Source: Syntrophomonadaceae bacterium
GTDB lineage: Bacteria; Bacillota_B; Syntrophomonadia; Syntrophomonadales; Syntrophomonadaceae
Length of the DNA stretch: 27,190 nucleotides
Direction of reading: 5' to 3'
Assembly: GCA_030627145.1 (NCBI GenBank)
Contig: DAOUSQ010000002.1
Coordinates: 1 to 27,190, forward strand
The notes under the pieces are model-generated. The model saw only the letters and a list, made by a program, of their open reading frames with translations. It did no database searches and was not told where the DNA came from. Shown here piece after piece: positions 15,453 through 23,730 of the stretch; the first letter of the stretch is position 1, and each line of letters begins with the position of its first letter. The position numbers were made by a program, and so were the translations under genes.

Positions 15453-16574
15453 TTGGAAACAAAAAGGCTTAAATTTATTGATAAACCATTTATTCTGATT
15501 TTGTTTATCATATTGGGTTTTGGACTAATTATTCTTTATAGTGCTGCCAATAGCGATTTTTTTTTGAAAAAGCAGATATTTTCAATTATCTTGGGTTTAT
15601 TGGCAGCTATATTTATTATCCGGTATGATTATTTGCAAATTAAAAGATATAGTATTATTTTATATATTTTTTCTATTTTGCTTCTGGTTACTGTGCTTGT
15701 TTTTGGGCAGGAGGTCAGAGGGACTACAGGGTGGATTGGTTTTGGCCCACTGCCGATGATACAACCTGCCGAATTTACCAAAATTTTCTTAATTTTATCC
15801 TTTGCCAATTTTTTGCAAAACAAAAGGGGTGAGCTTGGTACCCTGAGACAGATGTCTCCCTGCTTTATTTATATGGGAATACCGTTTCTATTGATAATTA
15901 TGCAGCCTGATCTGGGGACGGCTCTTGTTTATATTGCAATAACAATAGTAATGATGTTTGTTGCTGGTGCAAATCCCAGGATTATATCTATTCTTCTGGT
16001 ATCAATAGCATTGATTATAATTATGGCACTATACCTGCATTTCCAATATAATATGTGGTTACCGCTTGAAGATTATCAATTAAAACGACTCACGGTATTT
16101 GTTAACCCATACGAGGATGGGCAGGGAGGTCGCGGTCTGGGTTGGAATACTATTCAATCACTTGTGGCAATTGGTTCTGGGGGATTAATTGGTAAAGGCC
16201 TGGGTAACGGAACTCAAGTACAGGGAGATTTCTTGCCCGAACATCATACGGATTTTATTTATGCGGTAATAGGAGAAGAATTGGGATTTTTGGGAGCTAC
16301 TTTTATAATAGTTTTGTATGCGTTATTAATTCTTAGAGCTGTTTATTTAAGCGTTAGTTCCAGAGATTTTTTTGGAACCCTGATTATTATTGGGATAACA
16401 GCAATGTGGCTTTTTCATATTTTTGAGAATATCGGGATGTCTATCGGTTTGGTGCCAATAACTGGAATACCTTTACCTTTCTTGAGTTATGGCGGGAGTT
16501 CAATGCTCACTAATTTAATAGCTGTAGGCTTAATATTAAGTATTAATATCAGGGGACGAAAAATAGTATTTTAA
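15453..16574 (+). CDS. rodA: Rod shape-determining glycosyltransferase RodA (SEDS)
   Basis: Polytopic SEDS-family peptidoglycan polymerase that works with PBP2 in the elongasome. 373 residues with about ten membrane segments. Family signatures include IQPAEFTKIFLIL, the extracellular loop GGLIGKGLGNGTQVQGDFLPEHHTDFIYAVIGEELGFLG with its acidic residues, and GIPLPFLSYGGSS near the end. The start is set at TTG 15453, 9 bp after GGAGG (15439-15443). The ATG at 15435 in the same frame overlaps that site and would add six residues. RodA rather than FtsW is favoured by the mre-min context and by the shared dyad with the maf-mre unit. Confidence 0.93.
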   Translation: METKRLKFIDKPFILILFIILGFGLIILYSAANSDFFLKKQIFSIILGLLAAIFIIRYDYLQIKRYSIILYIFSILLLVTVLVFGQEVRGTTGWIGFGPLPMIQPAEFTKIFLILSFANFLQNKRGELGTLRQMSPCFIYMGIPFLLIIMQPDLGTALVYIAITIVMMFVAGANPRIISILLVSIALIIIMALYLHFQYNMWLPLEDYQLKRLTVFVNPYEDGQGGRGLGWNTIQSLVAIGSGGLIGKGLGNGTQVQGDFLPEHHTDFIYAVIGEELGFLGATFIIVLYALLILRAVYLSVSSRDFFGTLIIIGITAMWLFHIFENIGMSIGLVPITGIPLPFLSYGGSSMLTNLIAVGLILSINIRGRKIVF

Positions 16575-16608
16575 TCATTGAGCCATACTATGATCAAGGA
16601 GGTATGTT

Positions 16609-17046
16609 ATGAATGTAAAGCAAGAAAATTTGAACGCTGCTGAAAATACAGTGAAGCAAGCCCTGATGTTTATTCCTAATCTCATAAAACTTCTTTATCG
16701 ATTGGTACATGATGAAGCAGTATCTTCAACAGATAAAGCTTTGTTGTTAGGAACTGCAGCTTATGTAGTTTCTCCATGGGATTTCCTGCCTGATATGGTA
16801 CCTTTTTTGGGTCAAATCGATGATTTGCTGTTAATAGCACTTGTTTTAAAGAGGATTATGGATAGTGTTAGCCGGGAAGTGATTGAAAAGTACTGGGATG
16901 GGAGTGAAGAATTACTGGAACTATTAAAAAAAGTTGTTAGTTTTGCCATGTTTTTTCTCCCCCCGGGAGTTTACCGAAAGGTAGTTAAAAAATCCAACTC
17001 TGGATCTTACACACAAATGGACAATGAAGTAAAAAAGCCTGAGTAG
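16609..17046 (+). CDS. DUF1232 (YkvA-like) membrane protein
   Basis: 145-residue protein with one DUF1232 domain (about 45-90): DKALLLGTAAYVVSPWDFLPDMVPFLGQIDDLLLIALVLK. The SPWDFLPD and GQIDD segments are the family signature. One or two membrane-associated hydrophobic stretches are visible, and a second at about 107-118 (VVSFAMFFLPPG). The function of the family is unknown. The ATG follows AAGGAGG and comes 34 bp after rodA, so the two are likely co-transcribed. The last codons (VKKPE and stop) lie inside the left arm of the terminator, so the protein tail and the hairpin share sequence. Confidence 0.85.
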   Translation: MNVKQENLNAAENTVKQALMFIPNLIKLLYRLVHDEAVSSTDKALLLGTAAYVVSPWDFLPDMVPFLGQIDDLLLIALVLKRIMDSVSREVIEKYWDGSEELLELLKKVVSFAMFFLPPGVYRKVVKKSNSGSYTQMDNEVKKPE

Positions 17047-17068
17047 TTTTTTATTCAGGCTTTTTTAC
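17029..17068. terminator. Bidirectional terminator overlapping a coding end
   Basis: A perfect 14-bp stem, GTAAAAAAGCCTGA / TCAGGCTTTTTTAC, with a 12-nt loop. The A-tract on one arm and T-tract on the other make it work on both strands. The left arm encodes the C-terminus of the DUF1232 protein, and read on the minus strand the same palindrome again spells VKKPE and a stop. Confidence 0.9.
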
Positions 17069-17122
17069 ATCATACTCTGATATCATTTTCATGCCATCCA
17101 TGGTGTTCACTTCCCCGTTCAA
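17051..17122 (-). other. Possible minus-strand mini-ORF or gene remnant
   Basis: On the minus strand a frame open from 17158 ends at the TAA at 17051-17053 and reads protein-like sequence, including EIEILNGEV and ISEYDVKKPE. From a TTG at 17122 it gives 23 residues. The last five residues are forced by the terminator palindrome; the rest is not. I recognise no family. It may be a decayed tail of a lost gene or chance. Confidence 0.2.
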
Positions 17123-17154
17123 TATTTCAATCTCGCAAAGGCCTTTATTAACTA

Positions 17155-17286
17155 TTAGCTAAAAAGGTTTGGTAGCATTATTCAATAAAAGTCAATCAGT
17201 TAGGCATAAAACATCAGCCAGAACTATATATTTTAGGAGAAAATGATTTTTATGAATAGGTGTCTGCGATTAGCATTTAGCTAAAA
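17155..17286. repeat. 10-bp direct repeat in the spoIVFA upstream region
   Basis: TTAGCTAAAA occurs at 17155-17164 and 17277-17286, bracketing 112 bp. Its core TTAGCTAA is itself palindromic. The stretch between carries AGGAG followed by a 10- to 13-codon open frame ending at the second repeat (17240-17283), which could be a leader peptide or nothing. No firm promoter was found. spoIVF genes are sigma-E dependent in Bacillus; a CATAAAAC near 17205 is only a weak -10 candidate. Confidence 0.3.
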
Positions 17287-17323
17287 TAACATCTACGGTT
17301 AAAGTTGAACTGAGGTGGTTTAT

Positions 17324-17899
17324 ATGCTGGGAAGTTTTAAAATCCGGATGCTGCTGGTAATATTTATTGTGGCCCTGGTAGGACTTTCTATACAGTCGGA
17401 GCACAGCAGTAAAAAGATTATTGAACCAGTGATTAAATATATACTAAAAGACTATGGGGTAGAAAAGAATATTTCTGCCTTTGTTAAAAACGTCAGACAA
17501 TCAGAGGATGAAAGAGTAATCCCAACTACAGGGAAAAGTATGTTACAGGTCCCCTGTAACTTTTTAGAAATAGAACGTAAATATGGGTGGTACTGGAATC
17601 CGAAAAAAAAACAGCAGCAATTTTCCCCCGGGGTCAGGTTAAGGGTGAAGGAAAATACTATCGTTAGACCTGTGCTTGAAGGACAGGTAATGGAGATATC
17701 GAGAAATAATGAGGGACGAACGGTTCTTATTAAACATAATGGAGATTTTTATTCTTTTTACGGAGGGCTTAAAGAGGTTCTGGTGGACAAAAATGCAGCA
17801 GCACACATGGATAGTGTGATTGGTAAAACAAGCAGCAGCCTGCAATTTGAAATTAGAAACCAGGATGGTCCGCTTAACCCGCAAAAACTTTTTGAATAA
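17324..17899 (+). CDS. spoIVFA: SpoIVFA-like stage IV sporulation regulator (degenerate M23)
   Basis: 191-residue bitopic membrane protein with one N-terminal segment (about residues 8-24, MLLVIFIVALVGLSIQ) and a C-terminal LytM/M23-like domain (about 95-190). The domain keeps the fold signs (VRPVLEGQVMEISRNNEGRTVLIKHNGDFYSFYGGLKEV) but lacks the zinc ligands: the usual HxH is replaced by LQFEI. This is the state of SpoIVFA, which anchors and inhibits the protease SpoIVFB in the outer forespore membrane until sigma-K is needed. The start is ATG 17324, 7 bp after GAGGTGG; a GTG at 17315 lies inside that site. spoIVFB follows 2 bp after the stop. Confidence 0.8.
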   Translation: MLGSFKIRMLLVIFIVALVGLSIQSEHSSKKIIEPVIKYILKDYGVEKNISAFVKNVRQSEDERVIPTTGKSMLQVPCNFLEIERKYGWYWNPKKKQQQFSPGVRLRVKENTIVRPVLEGQVMEISRNNEGRTVLIKHNGDFYSFYGGLKEVLVDKNAAAHMDSVIGKTSSSLQFEIRNQDGPLNPQKLFE

Positions 17900-17901
17900 T
17901 A

Positions 17902-18762
17902 ATGAAACTGGGAAGAATTGCAGGGGTATATTTTAAAATAAACTCTTTTTTTCTGCTGCTTTGTATTATTTATGGTTATCTGGGCTTACTCTGGGAAGTC
18001 CTGATTATTTTTTCTGCGGTTTTAATTCACGAAATAGCTCATACAATTATGGGATTAATGATGGGAATAAAAGTCGCGGAAATTGAATTGTTTCCGTTTG
18101 GAGGGCAGGCCCAAATAGAAGATTTTACTGGCCTTGATCCTGAAAAGGAGATATATGTCGCCTTGGCGGGACCTGTAATAAGTATTTTTACAGCAAGCAT
18201 TTTTTATTTCCTTGAAGTATACCCTGCTGGAAATAATCTGCTTTTGTTTATAAGAATAAATTTCCTGCTTGGATTTTTTAACCTTTTACCTGCCTTGCCT
18301 CTTGATGGGGGTAGAATTATCCGGGCTGTTTTATCCAGGATTATGGGTTATAAAAAAGCAACCCAAAGAGCAGCCCTTATGGGTAAAATTATAGCTACAG
18401 GTATTTTAGGGTATGGCATCTACTTGACCTGTTTACAATTTTCCGGCGCAAATTTTATCATTATAGGAATTTTTCTCTTCTGGGCAGCTAACCGGGAGGG
18501 TGCATTTATGGAATATGCATTTATGCGATTTCTGGTAAATAAAAAAAATGAACTTTCAAAAAAAGGATTTTTATCATGCAGACAGGTGGTGAGCAGGCCT
18601 GAAACAAGAATAAAAAGTATCCTCAATTCAACCAGACCCACTTGTTATACCCTGGTTGTGGTTATAGATGATAACCATCAAATAATCGCTATGCATGGTG
18701 AGGCTCAATTAATTGAATGCCTGTTCGAAAAAGGACCACAGGCCACGCTCGAGGATTGTTAA
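17902..18762 (+). CDS. spoIVFB: SpoIVFB-type intramembrane metalloprotease (M50)
   Basis: Site-2-protease family zinc protease of 286 residues that cleaves pro-sigma-K in the mother cell. The zinc motif HEIAH is at residues 43-47, and the third ligand Asp135 lies in NLLPALPLDGGR. About six membrane segments precede a C-terminal cytosolic CBS-like domain (about 210-280), which in Bacillus senses ATP. FPFGGQAQ after the second segment is typical of this branch. The ATG lies 2 bp after the spoIVFA stop and has no clear ribosome-binding site, so translation is probably coupled to spoIVFA. A 14-bp palindrome, GTAATATATATTAC, is at 18804-18817 downstream; no terminator was seen. Confidence 0.88.
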   Translation: MKLGRIAGVYFKINSFFLLLCIIYGYLGLLWEVLIIFSAVLIHEIAHTIMGLMMGIKVAEIELFPFGGQAQIEDFTGLDPEKEIYVALAGPVISIFTASIFYFLEVYPAGNNLLLFIRINFLLGFFNLLPALPLDGGRIIRAVLSRIMGYKKATQRAALMGKIIATGILGYGIYLTCLQFSGANFIIIGIFLFWAANREGAFMEYAFMRFLVNKKNELSKKGFLSCRQVVSRPETRIKSILNSTRPTCYTLVVVIDDNHQIIAMHGEAQLIECLFEKGPQATLEDC

Positions 18763-18854
18763 TTAAATGAACAGGTGCTAAAGTTTAATAAGTGGATTTT
18801 ATGGTAATATATATTACTGATGATATTAATAAAACTGCTTAAAGTTATCGTGAG

Positions 18855-18883
18855 TTTACATATGGTGTTGCAGTTATTATATT
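18855..18883 (+). promoter_or_regulatory. Possible promoter of the radical SAM operon
   Basis: TTTACA (18855-18860) and TATATT (18878-18883) with a 17-bp spacer each match the sigma-A consensus in five of six bases. The predicted start near 18890 falls within the GGAGG of the next gene, which lowers confidence. Confidence 0.3.
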
Positions 18884-18899
18884 TAAATGGAGGCAGGAC

Positions 18900-20759
18900 A
18901 TGAAGGACAGGCTTTTTAGAGAAATTTTGCCCAGGGTAGCAAAACCTGCACGTTACACAGGCGGCGAAGTTAATATGATAAAAAAAGATTGGAACAGCAG
19001 CGGTATTAAAATGGTATTTGCTTTTCCTGATGTTTATGAAATCGGGATGTCTCACATAGGTGGTAAGATATTATATGGTCTGGTAAACGAGAAAAGTAAC
19101 CATTTAATGGAGAGGACATTTGCTCCCTGGCCGGATATGGAAGAAGTTATGCGGACTGAAAATATTCCCCTTTATTCACTTGAGTCTTTTTGCCCGCTAA
19201 AAGAATTTGATGTTGTCGGATTTTCTATGCAGTATGAAATGTCAATTACAAATGTATTAAATATGCTTGATCTGGCCGGGATACCCGTATGGGCGCAAGA
19301 TAGAAACGACAACTGTCCCCTGATTATTGCGGGTGGACCCGTTGTATTTAATCCAGAACCTTTTGCAGATTTTTTTGATGTTTTCTTGATTGGAGATGGG
19401 GAAGAAATGCTGCTGGAATTTCTTGATTTAATGGATAAAACCAGGCAGCTTACCAGACAGCAAAGACTAATAAAACTGGCTGAAATTGAGGGAGTTTACG
19501 TACCTGGTCTGTATTCAGTGGAATACAATGAGGATAAAACCTTCAAGGTTATGAACCCCCGTTTTAAAGGAGTGCCAGAAAAGGTCCGTAAAAGGGTGGT
19601 CAGGGACCTTGATAATTGTTATTTTCCCGAAAAACCGATTGTTCCTTATATGGATATCGTCCATGACCGGGCTGTTCTTGAAGTAATGAGAGGTTGCCAG
19701 AGGGGATGTCGTTTCTGTCATGCCGGAATTGTATACCGTCCTGTAAGGGAACGGTCGGTAGATGTTTTAAAAAAACAGGCCGATATGCAGCTTAAGAATA
19801 CCGGTTATGAAGAGATTTCCCTGGCATCATTAAGCACCCTGGATTATTCAGGGGTTAACAGGCTGGTTGGGGACCTGGTCAAGGAATATGAAAAAATGGG
19901 AATAGGTGTGTCATTACCATCTTTAAGGGTTGATGCCTTTTCAATTGATCTGGCAAATGAAGTTCAGAAAGTGAGAAAAACAACTTTGACTTTAGCACCT
20001 GAAGCGGGTACGCAGCGGTTGCGGGACATAATAAACAAGAATGTAAGTGAAGAACAGTTATTCAGGGCTGTAGAAGCTGCTTTTAAATCGGGTTGGCTTT
20101 CTTTAAAATTGTATTTCATGTTCGGTTTGCCCGGTGAGACAACGGCTGATCTAGACGGGATTGTAGAATTATTACAAAAAGTAAAGTATATAGGGGACCA
20201 ATATGCCCCAAGGCCGGTAGAAGTCAGGGCCAGTTTAGCATGTTTTGTTCCTAAAGCTCATACTCCTTTTCAGTGGCAGGTCCAGGATAGTATTGAAGAG
20301 CTAGAACAAAAACGAAAGCATTTATTGAAGAAAAAAAAGAAAAGAATAAAACTTAAATTTCACGATAGTCAAACAAGTTATTTAGAAGGGGTAATTGCCC
20401 GGGGGGACAGGAGACTGTCAAAGGCTATTTATCTAGCATGGCAAAAGGGTTGTAAATTTGACGGTTGGTCTGAATATTTTAAATTTGACTGGTGGATGTA
20501 TGCATTGGAGTACTGTAATATTGACCCGGATTTTTACACGAGGCGAGTTCGTTCGTATAATGAGAAATTCCCCTGGGACTTTATTGATATAGGGGTAAAA
20601 AAAGAGTATTTACAAAAGGAAAATGACAGGGCCATGGAAGAAGTTGTTACACCAGACTGCAGGCAGAACGGATGTACAGGCTGTGGTATTTGTCCTGGTT
20701 TTAATATTAGTCTTGACGTTAAGGAGGAAAACCACAATGCGTTTGAGAGCCGAGTATAG
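18900..20759 (+). CDS. Radical SAM protein, TIGR03960 family
   Basis: 619 residues. The N-terminal part (about 30-200) looks like a B12-binding-type Rossmann domain (MVFAFPDVYEIGMSHIGGKILY, LIIAGGPVVFNPEPFADFFDVFLIGDGEE). The radical SAM core follows, with CxxxCxxC at Cys266, Cys270 and Cys273. A late cluster Cx4Cx2Cx2CP (Cys587, 592, 595, 598) could bind a second iron-sulfur centre. The reaction is not known. The family is almost always next to, or fused with, the DUF2344 gene found here, and both lie beside RNase G and L21, which suggests an RNA or ribosome modification. This is inference. The ATG at 18900 follows GGAGGCAGG. Confidence 0.9.
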   Translation: MKDRLFREILPRVAKPARYTGGEVNMIKKDWNSSGIKMVFAFPDVYEIGMSHIGGKILYGLVNEKSNHLMERTFAPWPDMEEVMRTENIPLYSLESFCPLKEFDVVGFSMQYEMSITNVLNMLDLAGIPVWAQDRNDNCPLIIAGGPVVFNPEPFADFFDVFLIGDGEEMLLEFLDLMDKTRQLTRQQRLIKLAEIEGVYVPGLYSVEYNEDKTFKVMNPRFKGVPEKVRKRVVRDLDNCYFPEKPIVPYMDIVHDRAVLEVMRGCQRGCRFCHAGIVYRPVRERSVDVLKKQADMQLKNTGYEEISLASLSTLDYSGVNRLVGDLVKEYEKMGIGVSLPSLRVDAFSIDLANEVQKVRKTTLTLAPEAGTQRLRDIINKNVSEEQLFRAVEAAFKSGWLSLKLYFMFGLPGETTADLDGIVELLQKVKYIGDQYAPRPVEVRASLACFVPKAHTPFQWQVQDSIEELEQKRKHLLKKKKKRIKLKFHDSQTSYLEGVIARGDRRLSKAIYLAWQKGCKFDGWSEYFKFDWWMYALEYCNIDPDFYTRRVRSYNEKFPWDFIDIGVKKEYLQKENDRAMEEVVTPDCRQNGCTGCGICPGFNISLDVKEENHNAFESRV

Positions 20760-21411
20760 AGTGGGACCAGAGCTGCGGTTTCTGGGCAATTTGGATATGA
20801 TGCACCTTATGGAAAGGGCCTTGCGCCGGGCTTCGATTCCTTTTGCACTCAGTCAGGGTTTTAATCCCCATTTTAAATTATCAATGGGCACTGTGCTACC
20901 TGTGGGTTTATGGGGAGAAAAAGAGTATTTTGACCTGGAACTATATAAAGATATTGCAGTTGAGGACTTTATTAAAAGAATGAATAATAGTTTACCTGTA
21001 CATATGTTTATAAATAAATGTGTTGAGATATCAGCTGCAACGCCTTCTTTGATGAAAGTTATTAATGCAGCTTCATATAGGTTTTGTATTCGCAAACCGG
21101 GTTTAGATCTTAACCTATGGAGAAATGAATTCCTTGCCAGGGATTCCCTGGTGATTAAAAGCCGGGGCAAGAAAAAAGATATAGCTAAGGATTTAAGACC
21201 AGGCATTTTCAAAGTAACAGTGCAAAAATGCCATAATTTTGATATTATTGAAATATGGGCAAGTACAGGCCCGCCTGTAAATGTTAGATATGATGAACTG
21301 GTAGAAGTAATGAAATTAACAGGCTTAAATAAAAAAAGCATAGGAGATGTTTTTCGCAGCGGCAACTACATTAAGGAAGGGTTAGAATATTATTCCCCTA
21401 TGAAAAGGTGA
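20737..21411 (+). CDS. DUF2344 / TIGR03936 radical SAM-associated protein
   Basis: 224 residues starting at ATG 20737, 8 bp after AAGGAGG. The N-terminus MRLRAEYRVGPELRFLGNLDMMHLMERALRRA and the segment LSQGFNPHFKLSMGTVLPVGLWGEKEYFDLEL are the family signature. The gene overlaps the radical SAM gene by 23 bp, and rng begins 4 bp after it. In some genomes this domain is fused to the C-terminus of TIGR03960, so the two probably act as one complex. There are no membrane segments or obvious catalytic motifs. Its function is unknown; the layout of the signature suggests a nucleic-acid-binding role. Confidence 0.9.
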   Translation: MRLRAEYRVGPELRFLGNLDMMHLMERALRRASIPFALSQGFNPHFKLSMGTVLPVGLWGEKEYFDLELYKDIAVEDFIKRMNNSLPVHMFINKCVEISAATPSLMKVINAASYRFCIRKPGLDLNLWRNEFLARDSLVIKSRGKKKDIAKDLRPGIFKVTVQKCHNFDIIEIWASTGPPVNVRYDELVEVMKLTGLNKKSIGDVFRSGNYIKEGLEYYSPMKR

Positions 21412-21415
21412 GATA

Positions 21416-22846
21416 ATGATTAGAGATATTATAGCTGAAGTTTACCCATGGGAATCTAGAGTAGCAATTGTGGAAGATGGGCGCCTGGCTGAGGTTTTCT
21501 GGGCAAATAAGGCTGAAAATGTAGGTAAAATATATAAGGGTAAGGTAAAGGATATAATACCGGGGCTTTCTTGTGCTTTTATTGACATTGGACTATCAAA
21601 GAATGCCTTTTTGTATGCCGGTGATGTAAAGTTTCCGGAGAAGAAAAACAAGGGCAATGTTTTTGACCTATTAAAAAGTGGTCAGGATATTATGGTCCAG
21701 GTAAAAAAAGAGGCTTTTTCTGAAAAGGGTGCCCGGGTTACGGGAGACGTGACTATTCCTGGCCATTTTCTGGTATTACTCCCATTTCAAACAGAAGTAT
21801 CTATTTCGCGTAAAATAACCTGTGATGATCTAAGAGACCATTTACGGGGTATTATTCAAAAAAACAAACCGGACAATGTGGGCATAATATTAAGAACTGC
21901 CTGCCTGGAGGCAGAAGATTATGAAATACTAACAGAGTTACAGGAACACCTTAAAGTCTGGGAAGAAATTAAGATTCGCTATCAAAATAGCAAGGCTCCC
22001 AGTGTAATTTATGAGGATATTGACGTTCTGGAAAGAACTTTAAGGGACTACCTGGATGGAGATATATCAAGTGTTATTATAAATAACTCCAGGCTCAAAG
22101 AGAAGATAATTAATTATATTGATCAGATAAGCCCCCAGCATAATATATCTGTACAGTATGAAAAAGGGGACCTCTTTGAAAAATATGGACTGGAAAAAGA
22201 TATAAAAAGGTCTTTACGCCGAAAGGTATGGTTAAAAAGCGGTGGTTACTTAATTTTTGATAAGACAGAAGCCATGACAGTAATTGATGTTAACAGTGGT
22301 AAATATACAGGAAAGAATGATTTTGAAGATACAGTTTTTAGGTTGAATATGGAAGCGGCAGTAGAGATTCCCAGACAGCTAAGATTACGGAGCATAGGCG
22401 GTATCATACTTATAGATTTTATAGATATGAAATATAAAGTAAATATAGAAAAAGTTGTAGCAGCATTGAGAAATGAGATGGAAAAGGATAAAGCTCATAC
22501 ATATATCGTAGGTATGACAGGCCTGGGTTTTTTAGAAATGACCAGGAAAAGATCACGTTATGGAGTATCGGATTTCTATACTGAAGAATGTACAAACTGT
22601 AATGGCAGGGGACGTACCATAAATCTGTTTGCTCTGTCCTGTGAAATTAAAAGAAAACTTGCAAATATGGATTATCTAGAAAACGATGAATTAACCTGTG
22701 AGGTTCATCCTGAACTCCTGGATTGTATCGCCAACGATGAGAGGAACTTAAATTACATTGAAAAGCGTATAAAGAAGAAAGTAAAAATAAAAGCAAATCC
22801 TAAACTTGGGTTAGAAGACTATAATATTTTTACTGATCAGGATTGA
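21416..22846 (+). CDS. rng: Ribonuclease G / E family endoribonuclease
   Basis: 476-residue RNase G-length protein that cuts AU-rich single-stranded RNA and matures 16S rRNA. An S1 domain lies at about 35-125 (GKIYKGKVKDIIPGLSCAFIDIGLSKNAFLYAGDV). The DNase I-like catalytic domain carries the metal-binding aspartates Asp291 (VIDVNSGKYTG) and Asp334 (ILIDFIDM). The zinc-link CTNC is at Cys392-Cys395. It lacks the long degradosome scaffold of RNase E. The ATG comes 4 bp after the DUF2344 stop. There is no terminator in the 27 bp before the L21 promoter. Confidence 0.95.
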   Translation: MIRDIIAEVYPWESRVAIVEDGRLAEVFWANKAENVGKIYKGKVKDIIPGLSCAFIDIGLSKNAFLYAGDVKFPEKKNKGNVFDLLKSGQDIMVQVKKEAFSEKGARVTGDVTIPGHFLVLLPFQTEVSISRKITCDDLRDHLRGIIQKNKPDNVGIILRTACLEAEDYEILTELQEHLKVWEEIKIRYQNSKAPSVIYEDIDVLERTLRDYLDGDISSVIINNSRLKEKIINYIDQISPQHNISVQYEKGDLFEKYGLEKDIKRSLRRKVWLKSGGYLIFDKTEAMTVIDVNSGKYTGKNDFEDTVFRLNMEAAVEIPRQLRLRSIGGIILIDFIDMKYKVNIEKVVAALRNEMEKDKAHTYIVGMTGLGFLEMTRKRSRYGVSDFYTEECTNCNGRGRTINLFALSCEIKRKLANMDYLENDELTCEVHPELLDCIANDERNLNYIEKRIKKKVKIKANPKLGLEDYNIFTDQD

Positions 22847-22873
22847 AGTAACAGGTTTATAACTTCTTCTAAC

Positions 22874-22902
22874 TTGACTACAGGTAGTATTTATGTTATA
22901 GT
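22874..22902 (+). promoter_or_regulatory. Promoter of rplU-rpmA
   Basis: TTGACT (22874-22879), exactly 17 bp, and TATAGT (22897-22902). This is the best sigma-A match in the window. It would start transcription at about 22909, at the first stem of the L21 leader. Confidence 0.75.
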
Positions 22903-22908
22903 TATTAC

Positions 22909-23000
22909 TAGGTTGCACGTTTTTGCAACCGCACAGTTCGGGTTATTTAAATGGTCGCAGGCCTACCTTGTAACTGGCGAGTCTAAAAGATGTGGAGGTG
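22909..23000 (+). ncRNA. L21 leader (ribosomal protein autoregulatory element)
   Basis: The 5' UTR of rplU opens with a stem-loop, GGTTGCA (22911-22917) and TGCAACC (22924-22930). CAGTT (22934-22938) can pair with AACTG (22972-22976), enclosing the GGTCGCAGGCCTACC segment. The order and sequence (GCAACCGCACAG ... AACTGGCGAGTC) agree with the Rfam L21 leader of Firmicutes (RF00559), as I recall it. It probably binds L21 to repress its own operon. A covariance-model search would settle this. Confidence 0.7.
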
Positions 23001-23009
23001 TTATTTTAA

Positions 23010-23324
23010 GTGTACGCAGTGATTCAAACAGGTGGTAAGCAGTACAGAGTCAGCGAAGGAAACATTTTGAAAATTGAGAAACTTGCAGCAGAAGCGGGGG
23101 AAAAACTTGTTATTGATCAAGTTCTTATGCTCAATGATGAGAATGGTAATGTGAAAATAGGAAATCCTCTCGTAAACGATGCAAAGGTTACAGTTGAGGT
23201 AATAGAACAGGGTAAAGGGAAAAAGATTACGGTTTTTAAATATAAAAGAAGGAAAAATTATCGTAAAAAACAGGGGCACCGTCAGCCATATACAAAAATA
23301 AAGGTTGAAAAAATAGAGGGTTAA
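23010..23324 (+). CDS. rplU: 50S ribosomal protein L21
   Basis: 104 residues, full length. It starts [18 protein letters not shown] and ends with the basic [23 protein letters not shown] tail that binds 23S rRNA domain II. The start is GTG at 23010, with GGAGGTG about 10 bp upstream. It is followed 36 bp later by rpmA. The usual Firmicute gene between them (prp/ysxB) is missing. Confidence 0.98.
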   Translation: MYAVIQTGGKQYRVSEGNILKIEKLAAEAGEKLVIDQVLMLNDENGNVKIGNPLVNDAKVTVEVIEQGKGKKITVFKYKRRKNYRKKQGHRQPYTKIKVEKIEG

Positions 23325-23360
23325 CAGTGATTTATAAAGTGGTTATCAGGAGGTGTTAAT

Positions 23361-23633
23361 ATGGCTCATAAAAAGGGTGTTGGTAGTTCAAAAAACGGAA
23401 GAGACAGCGAGTCCAAGAGGCTTGGTGTTAAAAGATATGACGGTCAAGTTGTTAGAGCCGGAAATATTCTAGTTAGACAGAGAGGGACTAAAATTCATCC
23501 CGGGAATAATGTGATGATTGGTAAAGACGATACGCTGTTTGCAGTTGTTGATGGGAAGGTTAAATTTGAGAGAAAGGGTAAGACAAAGAAACAGGTAAGT
23601 GTTTATCCCTTAGTTGATACCGTTACTATGTAA
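23361..23633 (+). CDS. rpmA: 50S ribosomal protein L27
   Basis: 90 residues, starting directly at [16 protein letters not shown] behind AGGAGGTG. The N-terminal tail that reaches the peptidyl-transferase centre is therefore already in mature form. Most Firmicutes make L27 with an extra N-terminal segment (ending in FFA before KKG) that Prp protease removes. That extension is absent here, as is the prp gene. The C-terminal body ([32 protein letters not shown]) is standard. A strong terminator follows at 23670. Confidence 0.98.
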   Translation: MAHKKGVGSSKNGRDSESKRLGVKRYDGQVVRAGNILVRQRGTKIHPGNNVMIGKDDTLFAVVDGKVKFERKGKTKKQVSVYPLVDTVTM

Positions 23634-23669
23634 ATATTTATATTAGATAGTTATTTGATACAGTATGTT

Positions 23670-23696
23670 AACCCCTGGAGTTTTCAGGGGTTTTTT
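23670..23696 (+). terminator. Rho-independent terminator after rpmA
   Basis: AACCCCTG (23670-23677) and CAGGGGTT (23685-23692) form a perfect 8-bp stem with a 7-nt loop and continue into TTTTTT. It separates the ribosomal genes from spo0B-obg, though no clear promoter for the latter is visible in 23697-23730. Confidence 0.9.
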
Positions 23697-23730
23697 GTTA
23701 TTATTAGGTAATGCGTTAGGGGGGGAAGTA

